A DNA stretch of 9,054 nt, taken from Myxococcales bacterium (GTDB taxonomy: Bacteria > Myxococcota_A > Polyangia > Haliangiales > Haliangiaceae). Made by a program: the position numbers and the translations under genes. The DNA lies in the NCBI GenBank assembly GCA_016706545.1, contig JADJJK010000073.1, positions 1 to 9,054 on the forward strand, given 5' to 3'. Under the pieces are notes generated by a model. The model made no database searches. It was given only the letters and a program-made list of their open reading frames with translations, and was not told the origin of the DNA. The first letter of the stretch is position 1; each line of letters starts with the position of its first letter. Below, piece after piece: positions 1 through 6,465 of the stretch.

Positions 1-86
1 TGCGCCTGGTGCTCGAGGCGCCGGGCCTCACCGGCGCGCCGATTGCGCTGCTGGTGGCGGGCGCCACCATCCCGGTCGTGATGTAG
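1..86 (+). CDS. C-terminal end of an unidentified protein (partial)
   Basis: An open frame enters from the left edge and ends at TAG 84-86. The readable tail is about 27 residues, moderately hydrophobic (Ala/Leu/Val/Ile-rich, ending IPVVM). It is too short to assign a family. The gap to the sigma factor start is only 21 bases and shows no terminator-like hairpin, so co-transcription with the downstream pair is plausible. That the frame is real rests on its composition and the tight spacing only. Confidence 0.45.
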   Translation, partial: RLVLEAPGLTGAPIALLVAGATIPVVM

Positions 87-95
87 TCGCGCCGC

Positions 96-100
96 AAGGA
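96..100 (+). promoter_or_regulatory. ribosome binding site of the sigma factor gene
   Basis: AAGGA lies 7 bases before the ATG at 108 and supports that start. It is one of the few clear Shine-Dalgarno sequences in the window, in contrast to the two lipoprotein genes, which have none. Confidence 0.65.
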
Positions 101-107
101 CCGCCGC

Positions 108-704
108 ATGTCGACGCCGCTCGATCTGGACCTCTACTTGCCGGCCATCGCCGCTGGCGAGGTGGAGGCGTTCGCCGCCTTCCTCGTCGGGGCGGAGGCG
201 CCGCTGCGGCGCGCGCTGGGCAGCTTCGCCAGCACGGTGGACGTGGAGGCGGTGGTGCAGGAGACGTTCCTGCGCGTGTGGCAAGTGGCGCCGCGGCTGG
301 TGCCAGACGGCAAGCCGCAGGCGCTCCTGCGCTTCTGTCATCGCTGCGCCCGCAACCTGTGCATCAGCGAGACCCGCCGAAGGAGCCGCGCCGACTTGCA
401 AGCCGCCGCGCTGCTCGCCCAGCTCGAGGAGGACGAGCTGGCCAGCTTGGCCCCGGAGGCGGCGCCGGATCCGCTGCTGCGCGTGGCGCTGGCGCACTGC
501 CGCGACCGCTTGCCCAAGAAGCCGCAGGCGGCGCTGGAGAGCCGCCTGGAGGCCACCGGCGACGTCCCGGACGCGACGCTCGCCGAGCGCCTGGGCATGA
601 CGCTCAACACGTTCCTGCAGAACTTCACGCGGGCCCGACGCCTGCTCGCGGAGTGCCTGCGCAAGGCCGGGGTGGACCACCCGCTGCTTGGAGATGCGCC
701 ATGA
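108..704 (+). CDS. ECF-like RNA polymerase sigma factor
   Basis: This 198-residue protein should direct RNA polymerase to a set of promoters. Region 2 spans about residues 18-93. The core-binding helix is VDVEAVVQETFLRVWQ (44-59), and the -10 recognition segment contains ARNLCISETRRR (81-92), close to the usual RNL-x-I-x-E-x-RR pattern. Region 4 covers about 125-187, with the helix-turn-helix around TLAERLGMTLNTFLQNFTRA (157-176). It departs from the common form: the usual SYxEIAxxLGxSxGTVKSR stretch is replaced by LAERLGMTLNTFLQNFTRAR. Length is normal for a two-domain ECF factor and there is no extra C-terminal domain. The ATG at 108 has AAGGA 7 bases upstream. The stop overlaps the next start, suggesting translational coupling. 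The sigma family assignment is firm; the ECF subgroup and regulon are not known. Confidence 0.87.
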   Translation: MSTPLDLDLYLPAIAAGEVEAFAAFLVGAEAPLRRALGSFASTVDVEAVVQETFLRVWQVAPRLVPDGKPQALLRFCHRCARNLCISETRRRSRADLQAAALLAQLEEDELASLAPEAAPDPLLRVALAHCRDRLPKKPQAALESRLEATGDVPDATLAERLGMTLNTFLQNFTRARRLLAECLRKAGVDHPLLGDAP

Positions 705-946
705 AGACCTCGCCGCAGGATCGAGAGCTCTTGATCGCGCAGGCCACCACCGCGCATCGCACCCGCGACGCCGAGGGCAACGTGCAGCTCCACCCGGCGT
801 GGCTCGATCTGGACGCGGAGGGCCGGGCGCTGGCCCACGCGCGCACGCTGGAGCTGCGCGCCCTGGAGGCGGCGGCGGCGCACGATGGGCTGACCTCGAC
901 CGCGCGCGCGGTGCTGGCCCGGATCCGCGCAACGCAGCCTCGGTAG
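701..946 (+). CDS. small soluble protein coupled to the sigma factor
   Basis: The start ATG (701-703) overlaps the sigma factor stop TGA (702-704) in the arrangement ATGA, typical of coupled translation. The 81-residue product begins MKTSPQDRELL. It has no signal peptide or membrane segment and is predicted mostly helical, with charged and Ala-rich helices (HPAWLDLDAEGRALAHARTL, then LRALEAAAAHDGLTSTARAV). The frame is open further upstream (from 278), but that part lies inside the sigma gene and has shadow-like composition (Ala/Arg/Gly/Pro), so 701 is preferred. No family is recognised. The tight pairing suggests a partner of the sigma factor, for example a soluble antagonist or modulator. 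That is inference from position only, and there is no zinc-binding HxxxCxxC motif of the ZAS anti-sigma type. Confidence 0.72.
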   Translation: MKTSPQDRELLIAQATTAHRTRDAEGNVQLHPAWLDLDAEGRALAHARTLELRALEAAAAHDGLTSTARAVLARIRATQPR

Positions 947-1046
947 CAAGCGCTCGCGCAAGGCAAAAATCCCCCTACAGCGCTCGACCGCCTGAGGAGA
1001 TCTCTTCTGTAAGTTCGATGAGTTGACGGGGCTACGCAGTTTGCAC

Positions 1047-1084
1047 TTGGGATCAACGCGCTGCCGGATAGTATGCGCCGATGC
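1047..1084 (+). promoter_or_regulatory. probable promoter placed for a leaderless transcript (first lipoprotein gene)
   Basis: A -10-like TAGTAT (1069-1074) ends exactly 7 bases before the A of the ATG at 1081. A -35-like TTGGGA (1047-1052) lies 16 bases upstream of it. With the usual -10 to start-site distance, transcription would begin at the A of ATG. No Shine-Dalgarno sequence is visible before the ATG. The block GGATAGTATGCGCCGATGC (1066-1084) recurs identically at 4465-4483 in front of the paralogous gene. The promoter and leaderless readings are inference; the shared block and the missing ribosome site are seen directly. Confidence 0.5.
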
Positions 1085-1206
1085 TGTCGGTACGTAGTTC
1101 GTGGATTCTCCTGGTCGCGCTCACCGCAACCCTCGGCGCCTCCTCCGCATGCGGAGGCGGAGGCGACGAGCCCGAGCCGGAGCCTCCCCCGCCGCCTGTC
1201 GCCGCG

Positions 1207-3612
1207 CCCGAGACCCAGATCACCGCGCAGCCCTCGCCGCTGACCGCGAGTGACCGCGCCGAGCTCTCGTTCTCCTCGCCGACGCCGCGCGATGGCAAGG
1301 AGATCACGTTCGAGTGCGCCGCCGATGGCGGCAGCTCGTTCACCGCCTGCACGTCCCCGGTGACGCGCACCGGCCTCACCAGCGGCGCCTACTCGCTGCG
1401 GGTGCGGGCGCGGTGGCAAGGCGGCGAGGCGGACGCCACCCCGGCCGAGGCCGCGTGGACGGTGGACCGCACGCCGCCGGACACCACGATCACCGCGGGG
1501 CCCCAGGGCGACGTCGCGCCGGTGGCCACGACCTTCACCTTCTCCTCGGGCGAGCCAGGCGCCACCTTCGAGTGCCGCCTGGCCCCGGCGGCCTACGCCG
1601 CCTGCACCTCGCCATATGCGCTGACCGTCGCGCTCGCGGACGCCACATTCTCCGTGCGCGCGGTGGACGCGGTGGGCAACGCGGACGACTCCCCGGCGAC
1701 CCGCGCGTTCCGCGGCATCCGGCCCCAGACCGTGATCGACAGCCAGCCGGCGGCAGTGACGCGGGACGAGACCGCGCAGCTCACCTTCTCCTCTCCCACA
1801 GCGCCGATCGGCGCGGCCATCGTCTTCGAGTGCGCGGCCGACGGCAGCACGACCTACGCGGCCTGCACCTCGCCGGTCACCCGCGCGGGGCTCACCAGCG
1901 GCAGCTACTCCTTGCGCGTGCGCGCCCGCTGGCAGGGCAGCGAAGCGGACGACTCGCCCGCCGAGGCGAGCTGGACGGTCGATCGCATCGCTCCGGACAC
2001 CACCATCACCGCCGGTCCCAGCGGCGACACCCCGGCGGTGGCGTCGATGTTCTCGTTCTCCGCCGAGACCGGCGCCACCTTCGAGTGCAGCGCCGACGGC
2101 GGCGCGTTCGCTGCCTGCCTGTCGCCGTTTCCGGTGATGGTGAGCGCGGGCGATCACACCTTCGCCGTGCGCGGCACCGACGCGGTGGGCAACCAGGACG
2201 CCTCCCCGGCCACCCGCTCCTACCGCGGCATCGCCGCCGAGACCAGCCTCGACTCCGCGCCGCCCGCGCTCACCGCCAGCACCTCGGCCACCCTCACCTT
2301 CTCCTCCCCCACGCCGCGCCTGGGCGGGGTCATCGTCTTCGAGTGCGCCGCGGACGGCGGCGCGACCTACGCGGCCTGCACCTCGCCGGTCACCCGCACC
2401 GGGCTCACCAGCGGCAGCTACTCCTTGCGCGTGCGCGCCCGCTGGCAAGGCGGCGAGGTGGACGCCACCCCGGCCGAGGCCACGTGGACGGTGGACCTCA
2501 CCGCGCCAGACACCTCCATCACCGGCGGCCCCAGCGGCGACACCGGCCTTGGCGCCAGCACGTTCACCTTCACCAGCGAGCCCGACGCCACCTTCGAGTG
2601 CAGGGTCGACGCGGCCGCCTTCGCGCCGTGCACCTCGCCGCACCCGGTGACCGTCACCCTCGGCGACCACACCTTCTCCGTGCGCGCCAGCGACGCGCTG
2701 GGCAACCAGGACGCCTCCCCGGCCACCCGCTCCTACCGCGGCATCAACACCCGCGCCGCGCCAGAGACGCAGATCGACTCCGCGCCGCCCGCGCAGACCA
2801 GCAGCTCCAGCGCCACAAGGCCACGTGGACGGTGGACCTCACCGCGCCGGACACCACCATCACCGGCGGCCCCAGCGGCGACACCGGCCTTGGCGCCAGC
2901 ACGTTCACCTTCACCAGCGAGCCCGACGCCACCTTCGAGTGCAGGGTCGACGCGGCCGCCTTCGCGCCCTGTACCTCGCCGCACCCGGTGACCGTCACCC
3001 TCGGCGACCACACCTTCTCCGTGCGCGCCAGCGACGCGCTGGGCAACCAGGACGCCTCCCCGGCCACCGCTCCTACCGCGGCATCAACACCCGCGCCGCG
3101 CCAGAGACGCAGATCGACTCCGCGCCGCCCGCGCAGACCAGCAGCTCCAGCGCCACCATCGCCTTCTCCTCCCCGACCCCGCCGCTCGGCGACGTGCTGA
3201 TCTTCGAGTGCGCCACCGACGGCGGCGCCACCTTCACCGCCTGCACCTCCCCCGTCACCCGCACCGGGCTCGGCGCCGGCAGCTACTCCTTGCGCGTGCG
3301 CGCCCGCTGGCAAGGCGGCGAGGCGGACGCCACCCCGGCCGAGGCCGCGTGGACGGTGGACCTCACCGCGCCGGACACCACCATCACCGGCGGCCCCAGC
3401 GGCGACACCAACCAGCAGACCGCCACCTTCACCTTCAGCAGCAACGAGGCCGGCGCCACCTTCGAGTGCAAGATCGACGCGGCCGCCTTCGCGCTGTGCG
3501 CCTCGCCGCACGTGGTGGCGGTCACCTTGGGCGCGCACACCTTCTCGGTGCGCGCGAAAGACGGCGCCGGCAACCTCGACGCGACCCCGGCCACGCGCAC
3601 CTACCGCGGCGT
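1207..3612 (+). repeat. alternating A-B Ig-like domain array
   Basis: Five A-B units follow each other. A domains start near 1207, 1726, 2236, 2758 and 3098; B domains start near 1471, 1987, 2503, 2841 and 3368. The normal unit is about 510-525 bases (about 170-175 residues). The fourth is only 340 because its A domain is mostly gone. A domains end in a RVRARWQGxEaD.TPAEAxWTVD stretch. B domains end in SPATRxYRG. DNA identity between units is very high in places, for example across the RVRARWQ segment of units 2, 3 and 5, which points to recent amplification or gene conversion. The paired cysteines suggest disulphides outside the cytoplasm. The fold is inferred as an Ig-like/fibronectin-like beta-sandwich from the repeat signature. 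Confidence 0.8.
2477..3156 (+). repeat. near-identical direct repeat, 341-bp offset, causing frame loss
   Basis: The block 2477-2816 (end of A3, B3, start of A4) recurs at 2818-3156. The copies differ by four substitutions (2508/2849, 2515/2856, 2628/2969, 2631/2972) and one missing C in the second copy (3067-3068). The offset is 341, falling to 340 after the missing C; neither is a multiple of three, so the extra copy breaks the reading frame. At the junction, GCGCCACAAGGCCACG joins the head of A4 to the tail of an A domain. Confidence 0.88.
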
Positions 3613-3631
3613 CGCCGCTGGCACGCCCACG

Positions 3632-4411
3632 CGGGTGCGCCTGGTGGCCGCCAACATCACCAGCGGCAACCAGCAGAGCTACGATCCGGGCCACGGCGGA
3701 CGCATCCTCGCTGGCCTCAAGCCAGACATCGTGATGATCCAGGAGTTCAACTACTTCCCGACCAACGGCACGGCCGAGATCCGGGCCTGGGTGACGTCGA
3801 TCTTTGGTCCCGAGTTCTCCTTCTATCGGGAAGTTGGCGCGCAGATCCCAAATGGCATCATCAGCCGCTTTCCGATCCTCGACGCCGGCACCTGGCAGGA
3901 CGCGGCTGCCTCCAACCGCGAGTTCGTGTGGGCGCGGATCGACGTGCCGGGCCCGATCGATCTGTGGGCGGTCAGCGTCCACCTCCTGACCGCCAGCGCC
4001 TCCACGCGCAACTCCGAGGCGATCGAGCTCCGCAACTACATCAACATGTTCGTGCCGTCGACGGATTACCTGGTCCTGGGCGGCGACTTCAACACGGACA
4101 CCCGCTCCGAGGCGTGCATCTCCACGTTTGGCTCCATCTTGAGCACGGCGGCGCCCTACCCCGTGGATCAGAACAACAACGGCGGCACCAGTGCTAACCG
4201 CAGCAAGCCGTACGACTGGGTCCTCCTGGATCCAGATCTCAAGGCCAAGCAGACCGCGGTGGTGATCGGCGCCAGCTCGTATCCCAGCGGCCTGGTGATG
4301 GACACCCGCGTGTACACCCCGCTGTCCGAGGTCTCGCCTGCGCTGTTTGGGGACAGCGCGGCCTCCAACATGCAGCACATGGCGGTGGTGGTGGACACCC
4401 TGCTGGGGCCC
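3632..4411 (+). other. EEP (DNase I-like) catalytic domain of the disrupted lipoprotein
   Basis: In frame with 4414, this stretch carries the full set of EEP landmarks: Asn in LVAANIT (3653), the metal-binding Glu in MIQEFNY (3743), His in VSVHLL (3980), Asp and Asn in GGDFNT (4085, 4091), Asp in PYDWVLL (4214) and the terminal His in MQHMAVVVD (4376). It closely resembles the EEP domain of the next gene over its whole length. Its catalytic positions remain intact despite lying downstream of the frame breaks, which suggests the breaks are young or not real. Confidence 0.85.
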
Positions 4412-4445
4412 TGAGCTCCAAGACGTCGCCCTGCGCATTTTGGGC

Positions 4446-4483
4446 TGTTCAAGAGCGCCGCGCTGGATAGTATGCGCCGATGC
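4446..4483 (+). promoter_or_regulatory. probable promoter placed for a leaderless transcript (second lipoprotein gene)
   Basis: TAGTAT (4468-4473) again ends 7 bases before the A of the ATG at 4480, within the same 19-bp block GGATAGTATGCGCCGATGC (4465-4483) seen at 1066-1084. The -35 region is weaker here (TGTTCA at 4446-4451, 16-base spacer). There is no Shine-Dalgarno sequence. The 65-base gap after the upstream gene shows no convincing terminator hairpin. Confidence 0.48.
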
Positions 4484-5658
4484 AGTTTCGATCTCGTTGG
4501 TGGCTCCACCGAGCCGTTCTGAGCTTGGGCCTGGCGTGCCTGCTGGTCGCCTGTGGCGACGACGCCCTGCCTGGCGACGGCGACGGCGACGGCTCTGACA
4601 CGGAGCCAGACACCACGATCACGGGTGGCCCCAGCGGCGACGTCGCGCTGGGCAGCGCCACCTTCACCTTCACCAGCGACAGCGGGACCAGCTTCGAGTG
4701 CAAGCTCGACGGCGCCGCGTTCGCGGCGTGCGGCTCGCCCCACGGCGTCACCGTCACCGCCGGGGACCACACGTCCACTGTCCGCGCCATCGATGCAGAC
4801 GGGGATCTGGACCCCACCCCGGCGACGCGCAGCTATCGCGGGTTGACCGGCAACAGCGCGCGGGTGCGCCTGGTGGCCGCCAACCTGACCAGCGGCCCCC
4901 TGCAGAGCTACGAGCTGGGGCACGGCGGTCGCATCCTCACGGGCCTCAAGCCGGACATCGTGATGATCCAGGAGTTCAACTACTTCCCGGACAACGGCAC
5001 GACGGAGATCCGGAACTGGGTGACCTCGGTGTTTGGCGCCAGCTTCAACTACTACCGCGAGGCGCCAGGGACCATCCCGCCGAACTGGATCCCCAACGGC
5101 ATCATCAGCCGGTACCCCATCTCCGCTTCTGGCATGTGGGAAGACACGGAGTCGCCCAACCGCGAGTTCGCGTGGGCGCGCATCGACGTGCCGGGCGCCA
5201 AGGATCTCTGGGTGGTGAGCGTGCATCTGCTCACCCGGAACGCGCCGACGCGCGACACCGAAGCCGCCCAGCTCGCGGGCTACATCAACGCCAACGTGCC
5301 AGCAGGGGACTACCTGGTGATCGGCGGCGACTTCAACACGAGCTCACGCGCCGAGGCTGCGGTCAGCACGCTGGGGCAGATCGTCAACACCGGCGCGCCC
5401 TATCCGGTGGATCAAGGCGGCGACGGCGACACCAACGCCAGCCGCGGCAGCCCGTATGACTGGGTGATGCTGGACGCCGATCTCAAGGCGCGCCAGACCC
5501 CGGTGGTGATCGGCACCAGCTCGTTCCCCAACGGGCTGGTGGTGGACACGCGCCTATACGCGCCGCTCTCGGATCTGGCGCCGGCGATGCTCGGCGACAG
5601 CGGCGCGGATTCGATGCAGCACATGGCGGTGGTGGTGGACACGCTGCTGCCGCTGTAG
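4480..5658 (+). CDS. lipoprotein with one Ig-like repeat and an EEP phosphodiesterase domain
   Basis: The 392-residue protein is probably a surface-anchored, metal-dependent phosphodiesterase or nuclease; its substrate is unknown. Residues 1-24 form a lipoprotein signal (basic n-region, hydrophobic core) with lipobox LVAC and Cys25. An Asp/Gly-rich tether (26-42) follows, then one B-type Ig-like repeat (about 43-121, FEC and AAC cysteines). The EEP domain runs from about 128 to 390: Asn135 (AANLTSG), metal-binding Glu165 (MIQEFNYF), His249 (VSVHLL), Asp284 and Asn286 (GGDFNT), Asp327 (PYDWVML) and His381 (MQHMAVVVD). All match the EEP active-site pattern, so it is probably active. It is a tandem paralog of the upstream disrupted gene, differing mainly in having one repeat rather than several. 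It ends 7 bases from the convergent TfoX-like gene. The EEP superfamily also includes sphingomyelinases and inositol phosphatases, so DNA should not be assumed as substrate. Confidence 0.9.
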   Translation: MQFRSRWWLHRAVLSLGLACLLVACGDDALPGDGDGDGSDTEPDTTITGGPSGDVALGSATFTFTSDSGTSFECKLDGAAFAACGSPHGVTVTAGDHTSTVRAIDADGDLDPTPATRSYRGLTGNSARVRLVAANLTSGPLQSYELGHGGRILTGLKPDIVMIQEFNYFPDNGTTEIRNWVTSVFGASFNYYREAPGTIPPNWIPNGIISRYPISASGMWEDTESPNREFAWARIDVPGAKDLWVVSVHLLTRNAPTRDTEAAQLAGYINANVPAGDYLVIGGDFNTSSRAEAAVSTLGQIVNTGAPYPVDQGGDGDTNASRGSPYDWVMLDADLKARQTPVVIGTSSFPNGLVVDTRLYAPLSDLAPAMLGDSGADSMQHMAVVVDTLLPL

Positions 5659-5665
5659 CGCGCGG

Positions 5666-6238
5666 CTAGGCGCGGCGTTTGCCGGCGGCGCGCGTCGGCT
5701 TGGCCGTCGGCTTGGCGGCTCGGGCAGGCTTGGCGGTTCGGGCAGGCTTGGCAGCAGGCTTGGCGGCTCGGGCAGGCTTGGCAGCAGGCTTGGCGGCTCG
5801 CGAGGCCTTGGCCGTCGGCTTGGCGGCTCGGGCAGGCTTGGCAGCGGCCACCGAGCGTGGCGCGGGCGTCTTGCTGGCGGCTGGGCGCCGCGCGGGCTTG
5901 GGTGGCAGGCCGGCGGTGTGGGAGAGCGCCAGCAAAAGCCAGCGCCGCAGCTCGGCCGGCTCCTCCATGACGTCGTCGGGCAAGAGCACCATGTCGCGCA
6001 TCGCGCGGCCGTTGCCCATCGGATCGAACGGCGCGGCGCCATCGAGCGCCATCGCCTGCGCCAGGTGCGCTGGCGACAGCCGGGCGATAGCGGAGCGCGC
6101 GAACAGGCCGCCCATCATGTGTCCGCAGACCATCGCTGCCAGGCCGCCGAACATCTGCACGACGGAGATCCTTGCGTCGCGCGGCAGCGCTGCGCGAAAG
6201 ATCGCGTGATGCTCCGCGGGGATCTTGATCCAGGCCAT
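5666..6238 (-). CDS. TfoX/Sxy-like N-terminal domain protein with histone H1-like tail
   Basis: The 190-residue protein starts MAWIKIPAEHH. Residues about 20-112 match the TfoX N-terminal domain: QMFGGLAAMVCGHMMGGLFA (28-47), ARLSP, then APFDPMGNGRAMRDMVLLP (69-87) and ELRRWLLLAL (96-105). This family is named for the competence regulator TfoX/Sxy, but many stand-alone members have no proven role. Residues 112-190 form a basic, low-complexity Ala/Lys/Pro/Arg tail of AAKPARAAKP repeats, resembling histone H1-like or AlgP-type bacterial tails and likely to bind DNA non-specifically. The frame stays open upstream to 6493, but that part translates a Ser/Ala/Arg microsatellite, so the ATG at 6238 is preferred; only a weak GGTGG precedes it. 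The gene is convergent with the EEP lipoprotein gene and divergent from the HEAT-like gene. Confidence 0.82.
   Translation of the reverse strand: MAWIKIPAEHHAIFRAALPRDARISVVQMFGGLAAMVCGHMMGGLFARSAIARLSPAHLAQAMALDGAAPFDPMGNGRAMRDMVLLPDDVMEEPAELRRWLLLALSHTAGLPPKPARRPAASKTPAPRSVAAAKPARAAKPTAKASRAAKPAAKPARAAKPAAKPARTAKPARAAKPTAKPTRAAGKRRA
5696..5850 (-). repeat. 30-bp period tandem repeat encoding the basic tail
   Basis: Near-perfect units of about 30 bp recur, with plus-strand core TGGCGGCTCGGGCAGGCTTG at 5761-5780 and its variants at 5731, 5791 and 5821. Each encodes about ten residues of the AAKPARAAKP type. The unit is a multiple of three, so copy-number change would lengthen or shorten the tail without breaking the frame. 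Confidence 0.8.
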
Positions 6239-6465
6239 GCCACCGTTGTAGCGCGTCGCAGCGCGCCGCGAAAGCAGCCGCCAACGAGTCAGCTTCGGCG
6301 ACGAGGCGAGGCGACGACGAGCCGACCGACGAGCCGACGACGACGACGACGACGCCGACGCCGACGCCGACGCCGCCGACGCCGACCCGAGCCGACGACG
6401 AGCCGACGGGCCGCCTCGGGCGGTGCCAGGCATCCCGCGGCGACCTGTGTCATCCTGCAAGCACC
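6239..6465. other. divergent intergenic region
   Basis: This 227-base region separates the minus-strand TfoX-like gene from the plus-strand HEAT-like gene and should contain promoters for both. No convincing -35/-10 pair or Shine-Dalgarno sequence stands out on either strand. About half of it is the GAC/GCC microsatellite described separately. Confidence 0.6.
6297..6408. repeat. GAC/GCCGAC microsatellite flanked by paired GAGCCGAC motifs
   Basis: A run of GAC triplets followed by GCCGAC hexamers occupies about 6336-6386. Two copies of GAGCCGAC lie on its left (6319-6326, 6331-6338) and two on its right (6389-6396, 6400-6407), spaced 12 and 11 bases apart. The tract lies upstream of both divergent genes. 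It could be slippage-prone, or the paired octamers could be binding sites; neither is shown by sequence alone. Confidence 0.75.

Larger units (their letters stand above)
1081..4414 (+). pseudogene. Ig-repeat lipoprotein with C-terminal EEP phosphodiesterase domain, frame-disrupted
   Basis: The protein starts with a lipoprotein signal (hydrophobic WILLVALTATLGASSAC, lipid-accepting Cys at 24), then a Gly/Glu/Pro tether. Alternating Ig-like A and B domains follow, each with a conserved FEC...AC cysteine pair and, in B, a PDTTI...FSVRA.D..GN signature. An EEP (DNase I-like) domain lies at the C-terminus. The reading frame is broken twice. It leaves frame at the 2816/2817 junction, where about 184 bases of the fourth A domain are missing. 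It shifts again at 3067-3068, where a three-C run has only two Cs. As written, translation from 1081 gives 636 residues ending at 2991 with an aberrant Arg/Pro tail and no EEP domain. Removing 2817-3156 (340 bases) gives one uninterrupted frame of 997 residues. The gene could be a recent pseudogene, a switchable gene, or intact and misassembled. The expected role is surface-anchored metal-dependent hydrolysis of an unknown phosphoester. Confidence 0.78.

Noticed and set aside
278..700. N-terminal extension of the 81-residue protein inside the sigma gene
   Set aside because: This part lies wholly over the sigma factor in another frame and has shadow composition; the ATG at 701 gives the classic ATGA overlap.
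994..1007. Palindrome around GAGATCTC before the first lipoprotein gene
   Set aside because: A 14-base near-palindrome with no loop and no T-run. It is not a terminator and, as a single copy, too weak to call an operator.
1073..1075. Upstream ATG inside the shared 19-bp block (also at 4472)
   Set aside because: It is out of frame with the lipoprotein signal in both genes; the ATGs at 1081 and 4480 give proper signal peptides.
625..2670. Long minus-strand open frame opposite the sigma partner and repeat array
   Set aside because: Translation is Gly/Ala/Arg/His-rich low complexity with no domain. It mirrors the codon bias of the repeats on the plus strand, where domain signatures and cysteine pairs are clear.
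2744..4438. Long minus-strand open frame opposite the EEP domain
   Set aside because: It is a shadow of the plus-strand EEP frame, which carries all catalytic motifs; the antisense product has no recognisable family.
5696..5850. CRISPR-like array
   Set aside because: The repeats are contiguous 30-bp coding units with no unique spacers; they encode the basic protein tail.
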